From Sulfurovum sp. (GTDB lineage Bacteria > Campylobacterota > Campylobacteria > Campylobacterales > Sulfurovaceae): a stretch of DNA of 13,389 nucleotides. A program made the position numbers and the translations under genes. The notes beneath the pieces were generated by a model, which was not told where the DNA came from, made no database searches, and worked only from the letters and a program-made list of their open reading frames with translations. The stretch spans positions 1 through 13,389 of the forward strand of contig WFYB01000192.1 in NCBI GenBank assembly GCA_015490315.1, written 5' to 3'. The first letter of the stretch is position 1. The number at the start of each line of letters is the position of its first letter. Shown piece after piece: positions 1 to 5,896 of this stretch.

Positions 1-562
1 TATCACCCTCCATCTCACGCTTGATCGGCGCAATACTGCCGCCGTCACTATTGACCACCCCTTCGCTGTAAACTACACGTAGTCCCCCTCCCACAGCAAA
101 TGCATCATTGACTTTGTAGGCAAACGAGGGATTGAGTTCGACATTTTTGAGAGTAAACTCTTCAGCAAAAAGTTTTTGATAAGGAGTCTCCCAGCGCTTG
201 GTCAATCCTGCAGGTGCGACCAGACTCACTCCCCAGCGAAAATCACCTATCGCCTTGCCCACATAGTGCCCATAGGGGATCACAATATTTTCCGTTTTTG
301 ATTTTCCCGACAATGGCGGCTGTAAACTATACTCAATACTAGGCAAGTGTGCCAGTGTCAATCCTCCGTCCACATAGTGATTATCTTCCATAAATGCCAT
401 GCCTGCCGGGTTGTAATAAGCGGTATCTGCCCCTTCTGTATGTGCAACATAGGCAGCACCCAGAGCCATACCATTGAGTGACTGCTCCGGGATTTTATAT
501 CCGCCTGCATTGACAGCGGCAGAGAACAAAATCGTTACTGCTGTTATTTTTATCATCTTCAT
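1..562 (-). CDS. FadL/OmpP1/TodX-family outer-membrane transporter, N-terminal part
   Basis: Partial gene running off the left edge; about 187 codons are visible. FadL-family proteins are outer-membrane beta-barrels that pass long-chain fatty acids or other hydrophobic compounds. The visible part has a signal peptide (MKMIKITAVTILFSAAVNAG), then the N-terminal hallmark GGYKIPEQSLNGMALGAAYV, a YYNPAGMAFM motif typical of the family, and alternating beta-strand sequence such as WGVSLVAPAGLTKRWETPY. Three in-frame ATGs occur at 568, 562 and 556. I chose 562 because the AGGAG at 574-570 is then 7 nt upstream, whereas 568 leaves only 1 nt. That ribosome site overlaps the stop of the upstream lipase gene, so the two are probably cotranscribed and coupled. 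The family is clear; the substrate (fatty acid or hydrocarbon) is inferred from the neighbour. Confidence 0.9.
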   Translation of the reverse strand, partial: MKMIKITAVTILFSAAVNAGGYKIPEQSLNGMALGAAYVAHTEGADTAYYNPAGMAFMEDNHYVDGGLTLAHLPSIEYSLQPPLSGKSKTENIVIPYGHYVGKAIGDFRWGVSLVAPAGLTKRWETPYQKLFAEEFTLKNVELNPSFAYKVNDAFAVGGGLRVVYSEGVVNSDGGSIAPIKREMEGD

Positions 563-575
563 ATTCATACTCCTC

Positions 576-1844
576 TTAGTACCCTACTGTTGCCTGTCGC
601 ACCGCTGCGAAACTCTGTGCCGCAATACCATAAGCAAATGGCGCACACTCTGCATGTCCCATAAGAGAACCATCTCCCTGTCCCGCCTGCTGTAATGCTG
701 CTTCTACTGGCACCAAAGTAACACTGGATGCCCCCAATGCCTGCATCGTTCCTGCAGCTACCTGAGAAATGCCGAAAGGGATAACACCATCACCCTGACA
801 ATGGATCAGCCTCACAGGTGTCTGCGGTGCCCACGCATGCACACTGTTTTGAACTACTGCCTGCCTGAACCATTGACTATCATCAGTAAAAAACTGCTGT
901 ACAAACAGTGGATTGAAAAGTCCTGTAGCACCGGTTGTATCCGTTGTAAGCTGCGGATCAATCTCCTCTCTGGTCTTGCTCCCGTCAAAAAGCGAAGGCA
1001 GCTTCGATGCATACGGTTCATTCACAACTGTATCGATCGCCTCATCATACGCTGTGCTATAGGCATACGCTACAAATGCCATAAACGAAGGTACTGCCAA
1101 TTGTGGCTGACTCAACACGCCAAACGCAGTACGATTGAGATCGTAAGGACCTGCCATCGGTGCTGCCATTGCTACCTGCATCTCTCTATCTGATTCGATT
1201 TTTTGCAGTGTTGCCATAGCTGCATATCCGCCCTCACTATAACCCGTTACAAAAAGCTGTCCGTTAAGCTTGATACCGTTATTTTGTGCGAATGCACGTG
1301 CCGCTTTGATAAAACGTACTGTATCTTCCGCCAAAGGGTCTTTGAGTACAAACGGATGTACTTCCCCATGACTCTCTCCATAGCCTACGTAGTCAGGCAT
1401 CAGCGTCACAAAGCCTCCCAATGCGGTAAAGATGATCGAGCTGTCCTTGCTTGGCATCATCGTCAGCTCCGGCATGACTGTCGGGGCTTCACGATTGGCA
1501 AAGATCGTACCGTGATCATCACTCACAAGAGAGAAGCCGATCTGATTTTCAATCATTGCAGGCATTCCTTGTGGAACTACCATATAGCCCGATGCCTTCA
1601 CCGGATTTCCGTCTATGCCGACCGAATCATAAATGATCTTGTAAGCTTTCATCCCATAGACTGTCGTATTGGCATCGACACCTGATGCATTGTTGTCGAG
1701 CAAAAACTGCTTGATGACCTGACCACTCAGATCAACAACCTTTTTCCCTCCTGACACCTTCTCTCCTACAGGCTGGTGCAGATCTGTACCGCAGCCTCCC
1801 AACAATAATCCCCACATAACCAACAAGGCATATCCGTATTTCAT
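576..1844 (-). CDS. Secretory lipase-type alpha/beta hydrolase, predicted lipoprotein
   Basis: A 422-residue alpha/beta hydrolase resembling the secretory (LIP-type) lipase family, expected to hydrolyse esters or acylglycerols outside the cytoplasm. A short hydrophobic signal ends in LLLGGC, with Cys18 as lipidation site; Gly at +2 carries no inner-membrane retention signal, so outer-membrane anchoring is plausible. The nucleophile elbow is GYSEGG with Ser203. The remaining triad is best placed at Asp352 in HCQGDGVIP and His397 in MGHAEC, with order and spacing as expected. DYVGYGES (151-158) lies before the elbow. Start: AAGGAGG sits about 6 nt before ATG 1844. The stop TAA (578-576) is followed at once by the FadL ribosome site. 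The upstream 73-nt gap after nfo holds inverted repeats that could regulate it. Peptidase or feruloyl-esterase activity cannot be excluded. Confidence 0.85.
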   Translation of the reverse strand: MKYGYALLVMWGLLLGGCGTDLHQPVGEKVSGGKKVVDLSGQVIKQFLLDNNASGVDANTTVYGMKAYKIIYDSVGIDGNPVKASGYMVVPQGMPAMIENQIGFSLVSDDHGTIFANREAPTVMPELTMMPSKDSSIIFTALGGFVTLMPDYVGYGESHGEVHPFVLKDPLAEDTVRFIKAARAFAQNNGIKLNGQLFVTGYSEGGYAAMATLQKIESDREMQVAMAAPMAGPYDLNRTAFGVLSQPQLAVPSFMAFVAYAYSTAYDEAIDTVVNEPYASKLPSLFDGSKTREEIDPQLTTDTTGATGLFNPLFVQQFFTDDSQWFRQAVVQNSVHAWAPQTPVRLIHCQGDGVIPFGISQVAAGTMQALGASSVTLVPVEAALQQAGQGDGSLMGHAECAPFAYGIAAQSFAAVRQATVGY

Positions 1845-1858
1845 CTTTTCCTCCTTCG

Positions 1859-1877
1859 GTTCACTTTTAGAGTGAAC
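1859..1877. promoter_or_regulatory. Perfect inverted repeat upstream of the lipase gene
   Basis: GTTCACT-TTTAG-AGTGAAC: 7-bp perfect arms with a 5-nt centre, lying just upstream of the lipase ribosome-binding site (AAGGAGG). No T-tract follows on either strand, so it does not look like a terminator. It could be an operator half-site pair or a 5'-leader stem-loop. The function is inference. Confidence 0.4.
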
Positions 1878-1879
1878 TC

Positions 1880-1901
1880 ATCTGAAAGTATCCTCTCAGA
1901 T
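1880..1901. promoter_or_regulatory. Spaced palindrome ATCTGA-N10-TCAGAT upstream of the lipase gene
   Basis: Two 6-bp arms with a 10-bp spacer, two bases away from the 1859-1877 inverted repeat. The spacing suits a dimeric regulator binding on one face of the helix, but 6-bp arms can arise by chance. I see no convincing -35/-10 pair next to it. Confidence 0.25.
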
Positions 1902-1910
1902 CAATCCACT

Positions 1911-1928
1911 TCGAGGCTTATGCCTCGA
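1911..1928 (-). terminator. Stem-loop at the nfo stop codon
   Basis: TCGAGGC-TTAT-GCCTCGA on plus: a perfect, GC-rich 7-bp stem with a 4-nt loop that contains the nfo stop codon. No T-run follows on the minus strand, so it is not a canonical intrinsic terminator. It may act as a weak terminator or a 3'-end stabiliser separating nfo from the lipase-FadL pair. Confidence 0.4.
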
Positions 1929-2808
1929 CCAGATCATAAAGTGCTCTGATCTCCTGATCCCAGATCGACTCGTCGATCGTCTCCAGGATAAGCGGGATAT
2001 CCTCCATGCGCGGATCGTTCATGATAAACCTGAATGCATCCCAGCCGATCTCTCCCTGCCCCAGAGAGTGGTGTCTGTCGACCCGGCTGCCGAGTTTGGG
2101 CTTGGAGTCGTTGATATGCATCCCCATCAGATACTCAAACCCTACGATGCGCCCGAAAGCATCCATCGTCTCATCATACGCCTCTTTGGTGCGCAGGTCG
2201 TAGCCTGCCGTAAAGGTATGGCAGGTATCCAGACAGACACCTACACGGCTCTTGTCATCGATCTTGTCGATGATATGCGCTAGATGCTCAAAGCGGTACC
2301 CCAGATTGCTCCCCTGTCCGGCAGTGTTTTCGATCACCAGTTTCACGTTAGAGTCCTTGGTCGCCTCTATAGCAAGATTCATCGACTCGGCGATCACATC
2401 GAGACACTGCAGCTCCGCCTCGAGAAGTTTCTCTTCATAGGCAGGGTCTTTTTTGAGGATTTTTACCAAATGGGAGCCGGGGTGAAAGTTGAGCTTGTCG
2501 AGTCCGAGCTGTTCACAACGCACCAGCTCATCGATGAACGCCTCTCTGGATTTCTCCAGTTTCTCGACTTCGGGATGTCCCAGATTGATCAGGTAGCTGT
2601 CATGCGGCAGGACATGCTTGGGGTCGATACCGCTTGCTTCAAGATTGGCTTTGAACGCATCGATCGATGCCTCACTCAGGGGTTTGGCGACCCACTGTCG
2701 CTGATTTTTGGTAAAGAGGGCAAACGCCTTTGCGCCTATCGCTTTGGCATTGAGCGGGGCATTCTCCACCCCTCCGCTTGCACTGACATGTGCACCGACA
2801 AATTTCAT
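1918..2808 (-). CDS. nfo: Endonuclease IV (AP endonuclease)
   Basis: A 296-residue, full-length class II AP endonuclease that incises DNA 5' of abasic sites in base-excision repair. All nine metal ligands of the TIM-barrel trinuclear zinc site can be placed: His69 (LPHDSYL), His109 (NFHPGSH), Glu160 (VIENTAG), Asp194 and His197 (LDTCH), His231 (MHINDSK), Asp244 and His246 (RVDRHH) and Glu276 (LILETI). The first two match E. coli Nfo numbering and the rest are offset by 15, so there is a 15-residue insertion between His109 and Glu160. ATG 2808 overlaps the preceding lipoprotein stop as ATGA. The only Shine-Dalgarno-like sequence (AAGG) is about 10 nt upstream, so translation probably depends on coupling. 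Confidence 0.97.
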   Translation of the reverse strand: MKFVGAHVSASGGVENAPLNAKAIGAKAFALFTKNQRQWVAKPLSEASIDAFKANLEASGIDPKHVLPHDSYLINLGHPEVEKLEKSREAFIDELVRCEQLGLDKLNFHPGSHLVKILKKDPAYEEKLLEAELQCLDVIAESMNLAIEATKDSNVKLVIENTAGQGSNLGYRFEHLAHIIDKIDDKSRVGVCLDTCHTFTAGYDLRTKEAYDETMDAFGRIVGFEYLMGMHINDSKPKLGSRVDRHHSLGQGEIGWDAFRFIMNDPRMEDIPLILETIDESIWDQEIRALYDLVEA

Positions 2809-3290
2809 TGTTTGATAACCTTGAGTTGGATTTCATTTATTGTATCACGAAAAATGATCTCATTATTTAAAACCCGATAATCTATTTTGTATTTATGCGG
2901 GCTTTGGATCTGCTGTGTAAAGCCGTTACGCTTCAACACTTTGTTGATACCGCCAAAGATCGCTTCCCCCCTGAAGATACGCTCCAGTGTATCAGGCGGA
3001 TAGTAGCGGCTGAGATACTTGGCATTGAAACTTTCCTTTGGCTCGCATGCCCAAAAACTCGCACAGATACGTTCCCTATCGACCTTGAGCCGCAGCAGCG
3101 GTGAGCCGTTGCTGTAAATCTCTACCTTTGTGGCGGCAGGAGCCTTGTAGATAAACCCCTGATCAGCATAGCGCAGCAAAGGGGTTTTCCATACTATCAA
3201 TGCACTCTCCTGCTCTGTATAGGCAGGCTTGGTACAACCGGCGAGCATGGCAACCAATGCTATCAAGAGAGCAAGTTTCATTTTTTTCAT
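2805..3290 (-). CDS. Hypothetical lipoprotein encoded upstream of nfo
   Basis: A roughly 161-residue protein I do not recognise. It begins with a lysine-rich n-region (MKKMKL), a hydrophobic core and the lipobox MLAGC, with lipidated Cys at residue 19. The mature part has one Cys pair (residues 76 and 82, in CASFWAC) that could form a periplasmic disulfide, and a beta-rich C-terminus (KYKIDYRVLNNEIIF). No catalytic motif is visible. Starts at 3293, 3290 and 3281 are possible; a weak GGGGA at 3300-3296 favours 3290, and the further upstream TTG at 3302 has no ribosome site. Its stop overlaps the nfo start by 4 nt, which fixes cotranscription but does not establish a DNA-repair role. Confidence 0.8.
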   Translation of the reverse strand: MKKMKLALLIALVAMLAGCTKPAYTEQESALIVWKTPLLRYADQGFIYKAPAATKVEIYSNGSPLLRLKVDRERICASFWACEPKESFNAKYLSRYYPPDTLERIFRGEAIFGGINKVLKRNGFTQQIQSPHKYKIDYRVLNNEIIFRDTINEIQLKVIKQ

Positions 3291-3353
3291 CATTTTCCCC
3301 AAAGTTTTAAAGAAATTATAGCCAACTTAAGAGTTGTTTAAGTACTCAGTTTA

Positions 3354-3359
3354 TATAAT
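3354..3359 (+). promoter_or_regulatory. -10 element for the tRNA-Glu pair
   Basis: Perfect TATAAT within a T/A-rich stretch, placing the transcription start near 3366, about 14 nt before the first tRNA. No good -35 is visible at 17 nt spacing, which is common for the primary sigma factor in Campylobacterota. Confidence 0.65.
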
Positions 3360-3379
3360 TCCGTCCACAAGTTGTGAAT

Positions 3380-3454
3380 GGCCCCTTCATCTAGCGGTTA
3401 GGATTCATGGTTTTCATCCATGCCACAGGAGTTCGAGTCTCCTAGGGGTCACCA
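3380..3454 (+). tRNA. tRNA-Glu (anticodon UUC), copy 1
   Basis: A 75-nt gene with encoded CCA. The acceptor stem pairs GGCCCCT with AGGGGTC (one G-U pair). The anticodon stem CATGG/CCATG encloses loop TTTTCAT, giving anticodon TTC. The T arm AGGAG-TTCGAGT-CTCCT is intact. It is identical over its full length to copy 2, 28 nt downstream. Confidence 0.97.
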
Positions 3455-3482
3455 TTTGGGACTTGTCTTTTTTATCATTGTT

Positions 3483-3557
3483 GGCCCCTTCATCTAGCGG
3501 TTAGGATTCATGGTTTTCATCCATGCCACAGGAGTTCGAGTCTCCTAGGGGTCACCA
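3483..3557 (+). tRNA. tRNA-Glu (anticodon UUC), copy 2
   Basis: A second, base-for-base identical tRNA-Glu with encoded CCA. No separate -10 element is evident in the 28-nt spacer, so it is probably cotranscribed with copy 1. The 13-mer CTTTTTTATCATT follows both copies (3467-3479 and 3601-3613) at different distances; neither instance has a GC-rich stem in front of it. Confidence 0.97.
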
Positions 3558-3569
3558 ATACCTTCGTAA

Positions 3570-3731
3570 ATGAACTTCATATCCAAAAATTTTATCATAG
3601 CTTTTTTATCATTACTTTCTTCGCTACTATCACTACGTGATAGGTGCACAACATGCTTCTGTGAACAAATCGACTTAGATGGAAAAATACGGATTGCTAA
3701 AACGGTAGGGAATTTGGTAGTAGAAAAATAA
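3570..3731 (+). CDS. Possible small membrane-anchored protein between tRNA genes (speculative)
   Basis: A 53-codon frame that fills almost the whole gap between tRNA-Glu copy 2 and tRNA-Ala. It starts at ATG 3570 and stops at TAA 3729-3731, 2 nt before the tRNA-Ala 3' end. The predicted peptide begins MNFISKNFIIAFLSLLSSLL, a plausible membrane or signal segment, then has RCTTCFC (Cys26, 29 and 31) and a polar tail (GKIRIAKTVGNLVVEK). No Shine-Dalgarno is visible, and an in-frame stop lies directly before the ATG. A 7-bp inverted repeat (CTATCAC-TAC-GTGATAG, 3627-3643) lies inside. It may be a chance frame or a decayed gene; I know of no homologue. Confidence 0.22.
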   Translation: MNFISKNFIIAFLSLLSSLLSLRDRCTTCFCEQIDLDGKIRIAKTVGNLVVEK

Positions 3732-3733
3732 GA

Positions 3734-3809
3734 TGGTGGACCCTATCGGGATCGAACCGACGACCTCTTCGCTGCCAGCGAAGCGCTCTCCCAGCTGAGC
3801 TAAGGGCCC
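3734..3809 (-). tRNA. tRNA-Ala (anticodon GGC)
   Basis: A 76-nt gene with encoded CCA. The acceptor stem pairs GGGCCCT with AGGGTCC and contains the G3-U70 wobble that marks alanine tRNAs. The anticodon stem CTTCG/CGAAG encloses CTGGCAG, giving anticodon GGC. The D arm (AGCTCAGCTGGGAGAGC) and T arm (GTCGG-TTCGATC-CCGAT) are canonical. Confidence 0.97.
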
Positions 3810-3831
3810 ACATCAAAGTTGTAGCGGAAGA

Positions 3832-3837
3832 ATTGTA
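3832..3837 (-). promoter_or_regulatory. -10 element for tRNA-Ala
   Basis: TACAAT on the minus strand (5 of 6 matches to TATAAT) would start transcription near 3825, about 16 nt before the tRNA. That leader length matches the tRNA-Glu promoter. The -35 is not clear. Read-through from ppiC, 64 nt upstream, is an alternative source of transcript. Confidence 0.45.
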
Positions 3838-3842
3838 CACGA

Positions 3843-3868
3843 GGCGGGATAAATCCCACCTTAGTGGG
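3843..3868 (-). terminator. Overlapping hairpins after ppiC, possible weak terminator
   Basis: On minus, CCCAC-TAAG-GTGGG followed by ATTTAT can form a short hairpin. The overlapping GGTGGG-ATTTAT-CCCGCC can form a second that shares the GGTGGG arm, so the two are mutually exclusive. They lie just after the ppiC stop and before the tRNA-Ala promoter. The stems are short and the T-tract is poor, so termination would be weak. Confidence 0.35.
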
Positions 3869-3872
3869 CTTA

Positions 3873-4157
3873 TTACTCCTTACGCTCTGTCACTTCCAGA
3901 AGGTGGTAACCAAACTGTGTCTTGACAGGTCCGTGTACCACACCGACCTCATCGTTGAAAACTACTTGGTCAAACTCAGGCACCATCTGCCCCTGACCGA
4001 ATGTACCAAGCTCGCCGCCTCTTGCTCCTGAGGGGCAGGTAGAGTGCTGGCGTGCAGCCTCTTCAAAACTTATCTCACCGCTGTTGATCTTCTCTTTGAG
4101 CTCTTTACAGAGCGCCTCGTCATTGACCAGAATGTGTCTTGCACTTGCTGTTGCCAT
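3873..4157 (-). CDS. ppiC: Parvulin-type peptidyl-prolyl cis-trans isomerase
   Basis: A 94-residue single-domain parvulin without a signal peptide, so cytoplasmic; the size is close to that of E. coli PpiC. Parvulins speed cis-trans isomerisation of Xaa-Pro bonds. Family signatures run the whole length: ARHILV (His8), HSTCPSG (Cys41), GGELGTFGQGQMVPEFDQVVF (the Met58/Phe62 proline pocket) and TQFGYHLLEV (Phe82, His85). The conserved His-Cys-His core of parvulins is therefore present. Start ATG 4157 has AAGGAGA 7 nt upstream. It lies 22 nt after dnaG and is probably cotranscribed with it, although no functional link between primase and parvulin is known to me. Confidence 0.95.
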   Translation of the reverse strand: MATASARHILVNDEALCKELKEKINSGEISFEEAARQHSTCPSGARGGELGTFGQGQMVPEFDQVVFNDEVGVVHGPVKTQFGYHLLEVTERKE

Positions 4158-4179
4158 ATCTTAATCTCCTTGTTGTTCT

Positions 4180-5835
4180 CTATATCTCAAGGTCGTAGGG
4201 GACAAGCTCCCCGCGTTTGAGTCTGGGTATTATATCTGTTTTGATTTTTCGGATCAAGAAACTCTTCTTCTCGAAGGGAATAGTGTTGTCCGCAACTAAG
4301 GTTTTGAGCTTGATATCATAGTGTTTGATCAAAAAATGTCTCAGTACATTTTGAAGCTCCTGCTCATCCATGACCTGCAGTGACTCATCGATAGAGAGTC
4401 TGAGAAGTTGAGGGTGTGCATACTCCTCTTTGAGCAGTGCCTCAAAAAGCGGCGCGTACGCCCCGAACATCGCAATATCTACAACATCAAGGACACTGTC
4501 GATCAGTTCGGGACGTTCAAGCAGCGTCTTGAGGATACTAAGCTGCGCAATATCGTCATGCTGCTGTGTGAAACTCTCCCGTGCCCGGCTGGGCTGCGTC
4601 TGAGCGCCAAAGAGTGCGGGCGAGACCCCCAGCAGTGTCGCCGCCATCGGGATATAGGCATCCTTGATGATCTGACTGAGTCCGGAGAGAAACTGCTTGA
4701 GTGCCCCAAAAGCCGCCTCTTTGGCACGCGGGTCATGCAGGTCGTAGGCAGAGATGATCTGCTCCAGCACGAAAGGGATCAGCGGTTTGGCTGAACGCAG
4801 CAGCTGGGCAACCTTTTGGCTCTCACCTTTGGCGATCAGATCTGCGGGATCCTGCCCGTTGGGGAAGAGTACTACTCCGCCGTCAAAGCCTGCATGAGCA
4901 AGCATCTGAGCTGCTTTGAGTGCTGCTGCTACCCCTGCTTTGTCGCCGTCATAGGCAAGGATCACTTTGGGATCACCCTTGCGCAGCAGCGGCAGGTGCT
5001 CACTTGTCAATGCCGTACCCAGTGTCGCAACCGCCTCGGTAAATCCCGCCTGATGGAACATCACCACATCAAGATACCCCTCACAGACGATCAGCTTTTT
5101 GTTCTTGTAGATACTCTCTTTGGCGAGATGATATCCATAGAGCAGACGCGATTTGTTAAAAAGTCTAGTCTGCGGGGAGTTGATATATTTTGCGGGATGG
5201 TTGGTAATGGTACGTCCCCCAAATCCCACTGCCGCACCACCGGGAGAGTAGATCGGAAAGGTAATGCGCTCCACCAGTCTTGCATAGTACCTGCCATCCT
5301 CTGCCTGTGCGATCACACCTGCTTCTACCGCTTTGGGCAGCGGCAGCAGTGCCGAGTTGAGAAACTGCATGACAGAGTTGCCCTCAGGTACATACCCGAT
5401 ACCAAAACGCTCGATAGAGCTCTGCGAAATACCACGCTGCTGCAGATACTTTTTGGCAGCGTCATGCTGCTCGAGGTTCTTGACATACCAGGTCTGGATC
5501 GTCTCGAGTACACGCTTTGCGTCAGAGTAGTCGCTGCTGCCTTTGGTGTAGTTGAGTGAAAAGTTGTACATCGATGCCAGCTTTTCGATCGCTTCGGGAT
5601 AGGAGAGCTTCTCCAGCTCCATCACAAACTTGATACTGTCTCCGCCCACACCACACCCGAAACAGTGATAGATCTGCTTGGAGGGACTGACCACGAACGA
5701 AGGGGTCTTCTCCCCGTGAAAAGGGCAGTTGGCTTTGTAGTTCGCTCCCGCTTTTTTAAGCTCGATATAGTTGCCGATCACATCGACGATATCGATACTG
5801 TTTTTGAGGGATTCTATGGAGGCGTTATCAATCAT
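4180..5835 (-). CDS. dnaG: DNA primase DnaG
   Basis: A 551-residue bacterial primase, which makes the RNA primers for the lagging strand and acts with the replicative helicase. The N-terminal CHC2 zinc finger is complete (Cys37, His40, Cys58, Cys61 in NCPFHGEKTPSF...HCFGCGVGGD). The RNA polymerase domain holds RITFPIY and VGFGGRTI (about 191-210). The Toprim metal residues are Glu252 (VCEGYLDVV) and Asp296/Asp298 (AYDGDKAG), followed by GQDPADLI. The C-terminal part (about 425-551) is less conserved and should be the helicase-binding region. ATG 5835 is supported by alignment of the N-terminus with other primases, but there is no Shine-Dalgarno. A perfect -10 ends only 6 nt upstream, so the mRNA may be leaderless. 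Confidence 0.97.
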   Translation of the reverse strand: MIDNASIESLKNSIDIVDVIGNYIELKKAGANYKANCPFHGEKTPSFVVSPSKQIYHCFGCGVGGDSIKFVMELEKLSYPEAIEKLASMYNFSLNYTKGSSDYSDAKRVLETIQTWYVKNLEQHDAAKKYLQQRGISQSSIERFGIGYVPEGNSVMQFLNSALLPLPKAVEAGVIAQAEDGRYYARLVERITFPIYSPGGAAVGFGGRTITNHPAKYINSPQTRLFNKSRLLYGYHLAKESIYKNKKLIVCEGYLDVVMFHQAGFTEAVATLGTALTSEHLPLLRKGDPKVILAYDGDKAGVAAALKAAQMLAHAGFDGGVVLFPNGQDPADLIAKGESQKVAQLLRSAKPLIPFVLEQIISAYDLHDPRAKEAAFGALKQFLSGLSQIIKDAYIPMAATLLGVSPALFGAQTQPSRARESFTQQHDDIAQLSILKTLLERPELIDSVLDVVDIAMFGAYAPLFEALLKEEYAHPQLLRLSIDESLQVMDEQELQNVLRHFLIKHYDIKLKTLVADNTIPFEKKSFLIRKIKTDIIPRLKRGELVPYDLEI

Positions 5836-5863
5836 GACAGCATTATATCCAATTTGGTATAAT
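5834..5863 (+). promoter_or_regulatory. Sigma-70-type promoter for the TPR/rnhA/rnc/aroC operon
   Basis: -35 ATGACA (5834-5839, 5 of 6 to TTGACA), 18-nt spacer, -10 TATAAT (5858-5863, 6 of 6). The predicted start near 5870 is 2 nt before the GAATTAG array, so the array and the rest of the composite element would lie in the transcript leader. It overlaps the dnaG promoter and dnaG start codon. Confidence 0.65.
5842..5847 (-). promoter_or_regulatory. -10 element for dnaG
   Basis: TATAAT on the minus strand, with its last base 6 nt before the A of the dnaG ATG. The start site would fall on or next to the first base of dnaG. No TTGACA-like -35 is seen at 17 nt. It lies inside the spacer of the divergent plus-strand promoter, so the two may compete. 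Confidence 0.5.
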
Positions 5864-5871
5864 CAGAAGTA

Positions 5872-5896
5872 GAATTAGGAATTAGGAATTAGGAAT
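5872..5896 (+). repeat. Heptanucleotide tandem array (GAATTAG)3.6
   Basis: Three exact copies of GAATTAG plus GAAT. Each unit carries AGGA across the unit junction, so the array is a string of Shine-Dalgarno-like sequences. The AGGA at 5884-5887 is 7 nt before the ATG at 5895, where the array ends. Confidence 0.9.

Noticed and set aside
2284..2880. A 198-codon open frame on plus across nfo and the lipoprotein gene end
   Set aside because: Antisense to nfo, whose nine metal ligands are all present; no start signal or domain.
3627..3643. CTATCAC-TAC-GTGATAG inverted repeat as a tRNA terminator
   Set aside because: It comes after the T-tract at 3602-3607 rather than before it, and no T-run follows.
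4816..5559. A 247-codon open frame on plus inside dnaG
   Set aside because: It lies fully antisense to conserved primase domains, has no ribosome site or recognisable domain, and is Cys/His/Arg-rich as expected of a frame shadow.
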